64,000 nucleotides of DNA, taken from contig CANOFW010000007.1 in NCBI GenBank assembly GCA_947565425.1, positions 57,649-121,648 of the forward strand, read 5' to 3'. Origin of the DNA: an uncultured Lachnospiraceae bacterium (lineage in GTDB: Bacteria; Bacillota; Clostridia; Lachnospirales; Lachnospiraceae). Each line of letters opens with the position of its first letter. Within the stretch, counting starts at the first letter, position 1. Both the position numbers and the translations under genes were made by a program. Shown here one piece after another: positions 1 through 8,657 of the stretch. The notes below the pieces were generated by a model, which was not told where the DNA came from, made no database searches, and saw only the letters and a program-made list of their open reading frames with translations.

Positions 1-286
1 CTGGAATCGTCTTAAAATAACGGTACAGGAACGGTTTGCGCCGTTCTTCCTCGGTGGGAATATCCATAGTCGCGACTTTGAAAAACCTAGGATCAATATT
101 CGTAATTATCTTGCCAAGCGTGCTTCCCTTTCCCGCTGTACCCCAGCCCTCGAACAACACCAGTACAGGAAGCTTGCGATCCTTAATCTGCATTTGCAAG
201 ACGTTCAGCTTCTCTTTCGCCGCTTCCAGCCGTGCATCCAACTCTTCTGATTCCGGCTTCTCCAACTTATTCCAATTCTTCAGCAT
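1..286 (-). CDS. PPK2-family polyphosphate phosphotransferase, N-terminal part
   Basis: Only the first 95 residues are in the window; the gene runs off the left edge. Residues 42-55 contain a Walker A-like loop (LVLFEGWGTAGKGS) followed by TLGKIITNIDPRFF and a stretch with MDIPTEEERRKPFLYRY, the pattern of PPK2 enzymes, which move phosphate between inorganic polyphosphate and nucleotides. The ATG at 286 follows an AAGGAGGAGAAGGA ribosome binding site. The family subtype (AMP, ADP or NMP acceptor) cannot be decided from this fragment. Cytosolic enzyme by family knowledge; the gene stands apart from its neighbour by about 200 bp. Confidence 0.85.
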   Translation of the reverse strand, partial: MLKNWNKLEKPESEELDARLEAAKEKLNVLQMQIKDRKLPVLVLFEGWGTAGKGSTLGKIITNIDPRFFKVATMDIPTEEERRKPFLYRYFKTIP

Positions 287-484
287 TCCTTCTCCTCCTT
301 TGGTTTGAAACCACACCCCGCATATTGTACAATACCCATAACCTATAGCTATTATTATTTCGTCCCGAATACTTCACTTTCTAAATATTCTAGCATATTC
401 TATGAAACATTTCAATTTATTCATGCGTTTTATTCCAGAAAAAAGCGGTCGAACTCTCGCCCCACCGCTTTTTGCCATAATTGC

Positions 485-742
485 CTACCTCACTAACAAT
501 TTATAGATTAAAAATGAAATAATAATTCCGATAATGCTTGCAATATTAATTTTAATTGTCAACCCCAGTGTCAAAACGAACACGCCCAAATCCAGAACCA
601 ACGGGGTGGTAATGCCAAATACTTGTCCATAATCCAACCAGCTTAACGCGGAAATCCCGCTACAATAGCTGCCGATAACCGTCCCAATGACAAGGCCAAT
701 CAGCATCACAATGATAATAATCCATGAACTTTTACTCCTCAA
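485..742 (-). CDS. DUF4321 family small membrane protein
   Basis: An 85-residue protein with two predicted membrane segments: an N-terminal one (WIIIIVMLIGLVIGTVIGSY) and a C-terminal one (NIASIIGIIISFLIYKLL). The middle WLDYGQVFG...PLVLDLGVFVLTLG matches the DUF4321 family of Firmicutes, whose function is unknown. I chose the TTG start at 742 because a perfect AGGAGG (750-755) lies 7 nt upstream, overlapping the stop codon of the preceding metallopeptidase gene; an in-frame ATG farther upstream at 790 has no such site and would sit inside that gene. It is probably the last gene of the BlaI/BlaR1-like operon, although DUF4321 genes are not usually linked to that pair. Confidence 0.75.
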   Translation of the reverse strand: MRSKSSWIIIIVMLIGLVIGTVIGSYCSGISALSWLDYGQVFGITTPLVLDLGVFVLTLGLTIKINIASIIGIIISFLIYKLLVR

Positions 743-753
743 TCCGCTTCCTC

Positions 754-1836
754 CTATTGAAAATAAACATAATATGTGCCATCCTTGCATTTTATACGAT
801 AGGAATTACCGACATCAGACTCCGGTATTTCTGAACTCGTCGCACCGCCATCCAGCGGAACCTCAAAATCCGGCCGGATCACAAATGAATAGGAAGCAAA
901 AACAAGCATACTAAATACCGCAAACCAGCAACCTGTAAACAGAATATTCTTTCTCTTATTCCCACGGCTTGCCGATACAATTTTGAACCGTTCAATAATT
1001 TCTGATTCATAATTCTTTGTAACAAGCGCTGTTGTCCCATAAAACATTTTTGTCTGTCTTTTTTCTTCCGCATACTTGAGCATGGAAACAATGGTCGTTA
1101 AATATTCTGCCTTCCTACCATTTCTCATCTGCTCTGTCACATCTAAATCACATTTTATCTCCAATACTTGTGCCAGATCTCTTTTTAACAGATAGATGGC
1201 GGGATTCCACCAGAAAATACACCAGTAAATATGTATGAATGCTTTGACAATCAAATCCCTGTTCTGAAAATGTGTATATTCATGCCGCAGAATGTAGTAC
1301 AGCTCTGAATCACTGTATTCCTCATCCGGCAAAATGATAGACTTGCAAAAAATCCCTGCACCCATAGGAATATTGACATGTTCACTGCGCCGAATAGCAA
1401 TTTTCATCTGCTTTGTGCTGGCATTTAAAACACGATTGAATACCCGCTGACATTGCTCGTCCTCGCGTATGCTATAGGTTGAAATTTCTGACATTGCTCT
1501 CATATATTGCCAGAAAAAACGTATCACCAATATCACTGACACAAGCGTCCACACCGCTACAAATATAGATAAAAGGGATATTGGAGATGTCCCTAGTTTA
1601 TTTACATAAGCATCGCGGCAAATGCCGCTGAAAACCTCGCTGGAAGGAATCTTCCTAGTAAATGAAAACTCATAGGGCACCAACATTCGTATAACGGAAA
1701 ACAAGTACAAAAACAACAAATTAGTAACTCCAAGCTGCCGAATGAAAAAATGCTTTTTACGGCAGAAATAATTAAATGCTGCCAGTACGCTGCTCCATAT
1801 CACAGACATCAATAATGAAAAAAGCGTAATCTGCAT
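754..1836 (-). CDS. BlaR1-like M56 family membrane metallopeptidase
   Basis: A 360-residue membrane protein with the M56 zinc-protease signature HEYTH at about residue 187, followed by FQNRDLIVKAF and then a membrane segment (IYWCIFWWNPAIYLL). There are further hydrophobic segments at the N-terminus and one at about 305-325, then a short C-terminal extracytoplasmic tail ending in KCKDGTYYVYFQ. In this family the protease senses a cell-envelope signal and removes the partner BlaI repressor. The C-terminus lacks the penicillin-binding sensor domain of true BlaR1, so the inducer need not be a beta-lactam. It begins 2 nt after the blaI-like stop, so the two are cotranscribed. Confidence 0.85.
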   Translation of the reverse strand: MQITLFSLLMSVIWSSVLAAFNYFCRKKHFFIRQLGVTNLLFLYLFSVIRMLVPYEFSFTRKIPSSEVFSGICRDAYVNKLGTSPISLLSIFVAVWTLVSVILVIRFFWQYMRAMSEISTYSIREDEQCQRVFNRVLNASTKQMKIAIRRSEHVNIPMGAGIFCKSIILPDEEYSDSELYYILRHEYTHFQNRDLIVKAFIHIYWCIFWWNPAIYLLKRDLAQVLEIKCDLDVTEQMRNGRKAEYLTTIVSMLKYAEEKRQTKMFYGTTALVTKNYESEIIERFKIVSASRGNKRKNILFTGCWFAVFSMLVFASYSFVIRPDFEVPLDGGATSSEIPESDVGNSYRIKCKDGTYYVYFQ

Positions 1837-1838
1837 AC

Positions 1839-2249
1839 TTATAGCTCCTTTGATTCTGTATTCTTCAGCTCTTCAATAATTTCCTCCAACTGTTTCACCA
1901 ACCCCTTACTATCCGCCTTGCCTGTCTCATTCACCATCGCCACTGTAACCGCTGCAATGGAATTACTCCCGATACCCTTAGACACCACAAGCTTCGCTGC
2001 GTACTGCTCCCTGGTAACGGCGGGGATAAACTGCCGTGCATACTGCGTCCCACACTGTACTGTACCGCAGACTTTAATCATACCCTTTTTCAGCAATGAA
2101 CGCAACATGATATGTACATAGTTGCCATTCCAGGAACGGTCAGCAGAAATATTCATAATTTCAACACTCGTCAGAGGCTCTTCACTTTCCCAAAACATCT
2201 CCATTAAATCTTCTTCACTGCTTGTCAAGTGCTTTTCTTTTTTTGCCAT
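1839..2249 (-). CDS. BlaI/MecI/CopY family transcriptional repressor
   Basis: A protein of about 136 residues with the winged-helix layout of penicillinase repressors: LTSSEEDLMEMFWESEEPLT, SWNGNYVHIMLRSLLKKGMI, then a short C-terminal dimerisation helix. The Trp-Asn/Thr-x-x-Thr/Tyr-Val recognition-helix pattern is typical of the family. I prefer the ATG at 2249 (MAKKEKHL) with GGAAG about 8 nt upstream over the ATG at 2264. It is the first gene of the blaI-blaR1-DUF4321 operon and likely represses its own promoter (2359-2387) until the downstream M56 protease inactivates it. Confidence 0.88.
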   Translation of the reverse strand: MAKKEKHLTSSEEDLMEMFWESEEPLTSVEIMNISADRSWNGNYVHIMLRSLLKKGMIKVCGTVQCGTQYARQFIPAVTREQYAAKLVVSKGIGSNSIAAVTVAMVNETGKADSKGLVKQLEEIIEELKNTESKEL

Positions 2250-2296
2250 AATCATTACTTCCATTTCTTCTTAAATCTGTTATTTGTGAAAAAACA

Positions 2297-2310
2297 GTAA
2301 CTATTCAGCC
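2297..2310. repeat. Single copy of a 14-bp motif also found at 62186-62249
   Basis: The motif GTAACTATTCAGCC occurs here once, in the leader of the BlaI-like gene. It occurs twice more as a perfect inverted pair at 62186-62249. It could be the end of a small dispersed palindromic element; nothing around this copy shows a second arm. Confidence 0.4.
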
Positions 2311-2319
2311 CCGGAATCA

Positions 2320-2387
2320 CTAATTTGACAATTAGAAAGGTTCTGGATAGCTATAATTAGTATATCTTTACTAACACTTCAAGTCAA
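2320..2387 (-). promoter_or_regulatory. Sigma-A promoter of the blaI operon with adjacent palindrome
   Basis: On the minus strand TTGACT (2382-2387) and TATACT (2359-2364) are separated by exactly 17 bp. Just downstream at 2320-2335 lies the near-perfect palindrome CTAATTTGACAATTAG, and the half-site CTAATT recurs overlapping the -10 box. BlaI-family repressors bind dyads near the transcription start, so the palindrome is a plausible autoregulatory operator, although it is not the classic TACA/TGTA box. The promoter reading is firm; the operator is inference. Confidence 0.7.
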
Positions 2388-2401
2388 TATCAATTTGAGT
2401 T

Positions 2402-2435
2402 CCCCCTTTTGTATATGCATAGTACCAAAAGGGGG
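2402..2435. terminator. Hairpin between the FtsX triplet and the blaI promoter
   Basis: Arms CCCCCTTTTG (2402-2411) and CAAAAGGGGG (2426-2435) are perfectly complementary around a 14-nt loop. It follows the stop of the last FtsX-like gene (2453) and could end that transcript, but no clear T tract follows on the minus strand, so the terminator role is uncertain. Confidence 0.45.
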
Positions 2436-2452
2436 ATATCACACGAATCTAT

Positions 2453-5400
2453 TTACTCTTTCACCTGTAAAAGCTCCAAAACCTTCTGTCTGGTCACTCC
2501 TACTGACGCCACGAATGCTCCGCAGACACAGCCCAGGAAATACAACATCCAGCAAAATGCAAGTGTGTCAATACTTCTCATAAAGAGTCCTGGACGAAAT
2601 AGCAGCAACACCCCAGTAACAAGAAGCATGCCGACAATACACAAAATCAACTGTTCAAATACCAGCATACACCTGGCACGTTTCTTCGTCACGCCAAGGA
2701 TACGTAAGAAAGCCGCTTCCTGCACCGACTGAAGGATCACAAGCCCAGGCCCAAACAAACCAATCAGCACAGCCGCCGCCACCGCAATAGGGAACAGCGA
2801 TTCCAACAAATTGCGCACGCGTTTCGTGTTTTCAAACAAATCTGTGTCAACATGATACGTCGCCTGCGGCGAGTACTCTATGCCTTTGCTTTTCATTTCC
2901 TCTAATACGCTGTTTAGCTCCTTAATCTTTTCATTGTCCGCCAGTGTAAATTCACAATAGTCCACCGGGAAAGGCTGACTGTATAGATTCTCTGCCGCCT
3001 CATTAATATTTGCGAAAATACCGGCGTTTACATCCGCATTCTCAGACTCCAGAATCCCCGCCACTTTATAAGGCTTTCCTGCCCGCTCAATGGCAAACTC
3101 AAGATCTTCCTCTGCATACACCTGTGGCATAAAAGAATACAAATCCTCTGACATTAACGTTATCTCATCCCCAGCTTTAACACCTAGTTCTTCTGCCAAC
3201 GTCTTTCCCACCAAACATACCGGACCTGTACCTTCAAAAACGGAACTGTCATATCCATCGCCATAAGCAATCGTATATGCATCGGTCAGATAACGATCAA
3301 AATCATTCGTAAACGCTATGGGACTTAATACCCCGACGCCATTCACGCGCACGCTGAATTTATTATAATAATAGATATCCTCAAGCAAATCAGATTTTGA
3401 CAAATCCATAACATAAGAGGATGTAAACATCATTGCCCGGCCTTTCACGTCAAGATCTCGGTAAGCCTCCTGATAAGAAAGCCTTGCCAACACAAACATG
3501 CCGATGCCGGCAGCCAACACAACCGTGAGAATAAGTGAAACCGCTGTTTTACCAATTCCCCGCTGCATATGGCGCAAGATATAGGAAATCACTTGTCGCA
3601 ACGCACTGTATTTCCCATGCGCCGCTCTTTGATGAGAATCATCTTCAAGTTCTAAAACAGACAGTCTTGCTATGTCCAATCCCCTGGGAACCGGCGCTGT
3701 GTCCACAATTTCCGGCGCATGTTTGTTGACGCCAAAATGTACTTGTAAAATCCCTGCCTTTTTTGCCGCATCTGTCTCTCGCGCACCCTCCTGCAATAAT
3801 TCCAGCGGAGATGTCTTCTTCATCTTCTGTAAAAAGAGCAGCGTCACCAGAGCGATAAATAACAATTCGCCAGATAAACAAAGAATTACCACACTAATTG
3901 GAAGCGCCGCGCTAAGAACATAAGAATAACCGTCCGGGGCGCTGCTATCCGACATACCGGCAAGCGTTTTTGCCGCCGTATAGGAGGCATAATAGAGCCC
4001 TGCCAGGCCGCCAACGGACATTGCAATCATCGACAGGATGCCAAACGGCAGTGTCAGCGTTCTTCCCGCCTTCCCGCCGGGCACGCCCAATGTGCGCATA
4101 ATTGCATAGGATTTCTTGTTTCTGCCAATATAGAGGTACACGGCAAGAATCAAGGCAAGCGCCGCCCCAAGCACATACAACACGGTAGTCAGAAATGACG
4201 CCAGAGAACCCGCCTCAAAATTGTCTTTCATGCCCGACCAGCCTCCGTCTGAGAAACGCAAACCCAGACTCATATCTGCTACCAGCGGTTCCGCCGCCTG
4301 CCGAAACGCCTGTATATCATGGGGGTCTTCAATAAAGACGCTGAAATCTCCCATCCGTAGCTCATGGTCTTGGGGGACTTCCACCGGCAAGAGCGAAGAC
4401 GGCACAAAGACAGACGCCGGGCCATAACTCCAATCCGTTTCATTTCTGCGTTCATCCCACTCGTTGGTAAACCGGTAAGCGCCAATGATTTCAAGATCTA
4501 CATACTCAATAATTTTCGAGATTTCCTCCGGAATCCGAAACCTTGAACCTGACATTCCCTGTCCCGCCAATAGTTTATCGCCAAGCCCTATGTGAAGTTT
4601 GTCGCCCAAAGACAACCCGTATGCCTGCAAAAGATCCTCGCTGACGACGCAGACGTCAGAGTCCCCCGCTGTCAGCGGGCGCCCCTCTGTAACAATCATC
4701 TTACGCTCATTGACATAGGGAATCGCGCGCATGTCCGAAGTATATACAATATCGTATGCCGACGTGCTTTGATTTCTCGCGTCTATCATATCTTTATACC
4801 AGGCAAACTCCTCGGTATCAAGATAATCTTCCCCCAATCCGTCTATCACACGCAAAAACTCGACATCCTGAGCCGAGTACAGATATGTGAACGAACCAAG
4901 TTCTAAAGAGGTTCCCGACCGCTCGCTGTAAGTACCCAAAACAAGGCATCTGCTTCCCTTTTTTATTTCATCAAAGTACGTCCAATCATATTCATGTCTG
5001 CGCCACTCATCGCTTCCGGCAGATATTTTCAATGGCTGGTCAGGATCAAACTGAAGTTCTCCGGCATGAACCTTGACGTCCGTAAATGTTAAATATAGAT
5101 TTCCAGAACTGTAATCTTCACTGCCCGCATAAGTGCCCTCCAGTATAAATTCTCCTTCTTCCAAGGAGCCCTCCTGGTCTATGACACGTTTATAATCCTC
5201 AATAAACCCATCCGTCGTATACCTTGTATCTGCCAGCGTAACGCCCGGCAAAGATGCAAACTTATTGATCTGCTCCTCTGACGGCCAAGGCTTTGGATCC
5301 AGTGTATAATAGCCCATCGGCGGCGTACTGTTGTCCAAAGCGGCCACGCCGTAATAGAAACTCTCCGCCTTCGCTGATTCACGCGTGGTAACTGCATAAT

Positions 5401-5509
5401 CTGTGACTCTGGAAAACAAAGCAAACGATGATGCCGCTATCAAAAGGAATGTCAGCAGCGTCTTTGCCGGAGAACGTAAGAGTGTTTTTAAAACTGTAGA
5501 TCTTCTCAT
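2453..5509 (-). CDS. FtsX-type ABC permease, paralog 1 of 3
   Basis: A 1018-residue permease with the duplicated FtsX/MacB layout: an N-terminal membrane segment (TLLTFLLIAASSFALFS), a long extracellular domain, three membrane segments at about 435-565, a further segment at about 660 (TVVLAAGIGMFVLARL), a second extracellular domain with MacB-core features (GPVCLVGKTLAEELGVKAGD), and three C-terminal segments with FLRILGVTKKRARCMLV. Such permeases normally pair with a MacB/LolD-type ATPase and move peptides or lipids, or sense antibiotics. No ATPase is encoded nearby. It is last in a tandem triplet, 34 bp after paralog 2, and shares long identical stretches with it. Confidence 0.85.
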   Translation of the reverse strand: MRRSTVLKTLLRSPAKTLLTFLLIAASSFALFSRVTDYAVTTRESAKAESFYYGVAALDNSTPPMGYYTLDPKPWPSEEQINKFASLPGVTLADTRYTTDGFIEDYKRVIDQEGSLEEGEFILEGTYAGSEDYSSGNLYLTFTDVKVHAGELQFDPDQPLKISAGSDEWRRHEYDWTYFDEIKKGSRCLVLGTYSERSGTSLELGSFTYLYSAQDVEFLRVIDGLGEDYLDTEEFAWYKDMIDARNQSTSAYDIVYTSDMRAIPYVNERKMIVTEGRPLTAGDSDVCVVSEDLLQAYGLSLGDKLHIGLGDKLLAGQGMSGSRFRIPEEISKIIEYVDLEIIGAYRFTNEWDERRNETDWSYGPASVFVPSSLLPVEVPQDHELRMGDFSVFIEDPHDIQAFRQAAEPLVADMSLGLRFSDGGWSGMKDNFEAGSLASFLTTVLYVLGAALALILAVYLYIGRNKKSYAIMRTLGVPGGKAGRTLTLPFGILSMIAMSVGGLAGLYYASYTAAKTLAGMSDSSAPDGYSYVLSAALPISVVILCLSGELLFIALVTLLFLQKMKKTSPLELLQEGARETDAAKKAGILQVHFGVNKHAPEIVDTAPVPRGLDIARLSVLELEDDSHQRAAHGKYSALRQVISYILRHMQRGIGKTAVSLILTVVLAAGIGMFVLARLSYQEAYRDLDVKGRAMMFTSSYVMDLSKSDLLEDIYYYNKFSVRVNGVGVLSPIAFTNDFDRYLTDAYTIAYGDGYDSSVFEGTGPVCLVGKTLAEELGVKAGDEITLMSEDLYSFMPQVYAEEDLEFAIERAGKPYKVAGILESENADVNAGIFANINEAAENLYSQPFPVDYCEFTLADNEKIKELNSVLEEMKSKGIEYSPQATYHVDTDLFENTKRVRNLLESLFPIAVAAAVLIGLFGPGLVILQSVQEAAFLRILGVTKKRARCMLVFEQLILCIVGMLLVTGVLLLFRPGLFMRSIDTLAFCWMLYFLGCVCGAFVASVGVTRQKVLELLQVKE

Positions 5510-5543
5510 AACGATACCTCTCTTTACTATCTGAAATCATATT

Positions 5544-8500
5544 CTACTCTTTCACTTGCAACAATTCTAAAACCTTATACCTGGTTACCTGCACCGCTGC
5601 CGCAAGCGCTCCGCTGATACAGCCTAGGAAATACAAGCTCCAACAAAAGGCAAGTGTCTCTGTACTTCTTACAAATAATCCCGGTTGAATCAAAGCAAGA
5701 CTCCCAGCAACAAGGACAATGCCGGCTATGCTAAGAATAATCTGTTCCAACACCAGCATACATCTGGCGCGTTTCTTTGTAACGCCCAAGATGCGCAGGA
5801 ACGCCGCTTCCTGTGCTGACTGTAAAATGACAAGCCCCGGTCCGAACACACCAATCATCACCGCCGCAGCCACGGCAATAGGGAATAGCGACTCCAACAG
5901 TTCTCGCATTCGTCTCGCGTTCTCAAGCGGTTCCGCGTCGACATGGTATGAGCTCAGCGGTGAATATCTCATGCCCACATTTTTCTTTTCTTCTAACAGA
6001 TTGTTCAGCTCCTTGAGCTTTCCATTATCTGCCAATGTAAATTCACAGTAATCGACAGTAAACGGCTGACTGTAGAGATTCTCCGAAGCCTGATTAATGG
6101 CTCCGAAAATACCTGCATTGACATCTTTATCCCGCGAATTAAGGATACCAACCACCTTGTATGGTTTTCCTGCCCGACCAATGGCAAACTCCAGCTCCTC
6201 CTCTTCATATACCTCCGGCATGAAAGAATACAAATCCTCCGAGATCAGCGTTAGCTCATCGCCCAATTTAACGCCTAGCTTCTCGGCAAGTGTCTGCCCC
6301 ACCAGACACACCGGGCCTGTGCCTTCAAAGACGGAAACATCATATCCCTCCAGATAATCAACCGTGTAATCATCTATCAGATAACGGTCAAAGTCATTGG
6401 TAAACGTAATCGGGCTTAATACGCCAACGCCGTTTACGCGCACGCTGAAGCTGCTGTAATAATAAATATCTTTCAGCAAATCCGAGTTCGACAATTCTAC
6501 GATATGAGTGGATGCAAAATTCATCGCTCTACCCTTCACATCAACCTCACGAACCGTATCCTGATAGGATAACTTCATCAGCACGAACATACCAATTCCG
6601 GCAGCCAGCACAACGGTAAGGATAAGGGAAACTGCGGTTTTGCCGTTGCCCCGTCTCATATGGCGCAAAATATAGGCGCCTACCTGCCGCGCTGCACTGT
6701 ATTTCCTATAAGCTATATATTCTGTCCCTGCTTTCGCGCCAGGTACGTCTGCTTGCTCTAAGACACCTGCTAGCCTTGCCATGTCCAGTCTGCCAGGAAG
6801 CGGCGCTGTGTCCGCAATTTCCAGCATATGCCTGTCAGTTGCCAAGGGATTTCGCAAAATTCCTGCTCTTTTTGAGGAATCTGCCCCCGTCTGCAACAAT
6901 TCCAACGGAGACGTTTTATGCATCTTCTGTACGAACACCAGCATCACAAGGGAGATAAACAACAATTCACATCCCAGACAAAATAGAACTACCCCCGGCG
7001 GAATCGCTGCATTCAATACATAAGTATATCCTTCCGGAGCCGTACTGTCCGACATGCCCGCAAGCGTTTTTGCCGCCGTGTAAGAGGCATAAAACAGGCC
7101 CACCATGCCGCCGATTGCTATTGCAGCTGCTGATAAGACACCAAATGGCAGTATAAGTAGACTTCCTGCCTTGCCTCTAGGAACCCCCAGCGTACGCATT
7201 ATTGCATAAGATTTTTTACTCCTGCCAATGTAGAGGTACACGGCAAGCAATAAAGCCAGCGCCGAGCCAAGCACATAAAAGACAGTCGTTAAAAATGACG
7301 CCAGAGAGCTCGTCTCAAAATTATCCTTCATGTTCGACCAGCCTCCGTCTGAGAAACGCAAACCTACACTCATATTTGCTGTCAACGGCTCCGCGGCTTC
7401 ACGAAAAGCTTGTATCTCATGCGGATCTTCAATAAGCACGCTGAAATCACCCATCTGTATCTCATAGTCCTTTGGCACTTCTGTCGGCAAAAGCGAAGAC
7501 GGCACAAATACGGTTGCCGGACTATAAGACCATTCTACTTCATTAAAATACCGTTCCTCTCCATCGTTGGTAAAGCGATATGCACCAATAATTTCCAGTT
7601 CGGCACCTGTAAACGAATCCGGCAATTTCTCTTTCTCCATGATCCGTGTTCCGCCTCTTCCATAATTATGACTCCGCAGTTTATCACCAAGTTCGATGTG
7701 CAATTTGTCGCCTATGGACAGGCCATACGTCTCCAAAAAAATCTCGCTTACAACACAGGCATTCGCATCTTTTGCAAGCAAAGGGCGCCCCTCAGCGATT
7801 ATCAGCTTATGTTCGTTCACATAGGGAATCGCGCGCATGTCCGAGGTATACACCATGTCATACGTCATAAAACTTTGTTTCAATGACGCAATCTTATCTT
7901 TATACCAGGAGAATTCTTCTGTTTCCAGATAATCATCTCCCAAGCCATCTATCACACGCAAACACTCCTCTGGCGTATGTTCGTAAAAATAAAGTTCAAA
8001 AGCCATACCCGTATTTTCACTGTAAACGCCTAGAACCAGAAATCTGCTTCCAACCTCTAGTTTGTCAAAAAACGATTTGGAAAACGGCTGTTTATAGTAA
8101 GCCATGGATTCTTCCCGAAAGCTTGCCGATACTTGCAGCGGATGGCGGGGATCAACCTTAATCTCTCCGGCAAGTACTTTTATATCGTTAAAATTTAAGT
8201 ATCTCTTGATATAAGGCACATCCCCAAATTCGTAGTCCTTATATCCCTCATATGTGCCCTCCAGCACAAATTCCGCCGTCTTATAATGGCTGTCCGGATC
8301 TCTGATACGCTTATAATTCTCAATAAGGCCATCTGTCATATACCTTGTATCTGCCAGCGTAACGCCAGGTAAAGACTTAAATTCTTCTATCTGTTCCTCC
8401 GACGGCCAGGGCTTAGGAGACGGATTGTATTCGCCCATAAACGGCGTACTGTTGTCCAGAGCGCCAACGCCATAATAAAAGCTTTCCGCCTTCGCTGACT

Positions 8501-8630
8501 CCCGCGTAGTTACCGCATAATCTGTGATGCGGGAAAACAATGCAAACGATGCTGCCGCTATTAACAGGAAGGTCAATAACATTTTTACCGGAGAACGCAA
8601 AAGTGTTTTTAGGGCGGTAGATTTCCTCAT
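5544..8630 (-). CDS. FtsX-type ABC permease, paralog 2 of 3
   Basis: 1028 residues with the same architecture as its two neighbours. The N-terminal block DYAVTTRESAKAESFYYGV is shared by all three copies, as is the C-terminal FLRILGVTKKRARCML. The most variable parts are the first extracellular domain (about residues 110-240) and the cytoplasmic linker after the third membrane segment (about 590-650), suggesting divergence in ligand recognition while the membrane core is conserved. It lies 27 bp downstream of paralog 3 and 34 bp upstream of paralog 1, so all three are probably one transcript. It arose by tandem gene duplication; no frameshift is visible. Confidence 0.85.
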   Translation of the reverse strand: MRKSTALKTLLRSPVKMLLTFLLIAAASFALFSRITDYAVTTRESAKAESFYYGVGALDNSTPFMGEYNPSPKPWPSEEQIEEFKSLPGVTLADTRYMTDGLIENYKRIRDPDSHYKTAEFVLEGTYEGYKDYEFGDVPYIKRYLNFNDIKVLAGEIKVDPRHPLQVSASFREESMAYYKQPFSKSFFDKLEVGSRFLVLGVYSENTGMAFELYFYEHTPEECLRVIDGLGDDYLETEEFSWYKDKIASLKQSFMTYDMVYTSDMRAIPYVNEHKLIIAEGRPLLAKDANACVVSEIFLETYGLSIGDKLHIELGDKLRSHNYGRGGTRIMEKEKLPDSFTGAELEIIGAYRFTNDGEERYFNEVEWSYSPATVFVPSSLLPTEVPKDYEIQMGDFSVLIEDPHEIQAFREAAEPLTANMSVGLRFSDGGWSNMKDNFETSSLASFLTTVFYVLGSALALLLAVYLYIGRSKKSYAIMRTLGVPRGKAGSLLILPFGVLSAAAIAIGGMVGLFYASYTAAKTLAGMSDSTAPEGYTYVLNAAIPPGVVLFCLGCELLFISLVMLVFVQKMHKTSPLELLQTGADSSKRAGILRNPLATDRHMLEIADTAPLPGRLDMARLAGVLEQADVPGAKAGTEYIAYRKYSAARQVGAYILRHMRRGNGKTAVSLILTVVLAAGIGMFVLMKLSYQDTVREVDVKGRAMNFASTHIVELSNSDLLKDIYYYSSFSVRVNGVGVLSPITFTNDFDRYLIDDYTVDYLEGYDVSVFEGTGPVCLVGQTLAEKLGVKLGDELTLISEDLYSFMPEVYEEEELEFAIGRAGKPYKVVGILNSRDKDVNAGIFGAINQASENLYSQPFTVDYCEFTLADNGKLKELNNLLEEKKNVGMRYSPLSSYHVDAEPLENARRMRELLESLFPIAVAAAVMIGVFGPGLVILQSAQEAAFLRILGVTKKRARCMLVLEQIILSIAGIVLVAGSLALIQPGLFVRSTETLAFCWSLYFLGCISGALAAAVQVTRYKVLELLQVKE

Positions 8631-8657
8631 AAAATATACCTCTCTACTTTTTAAATT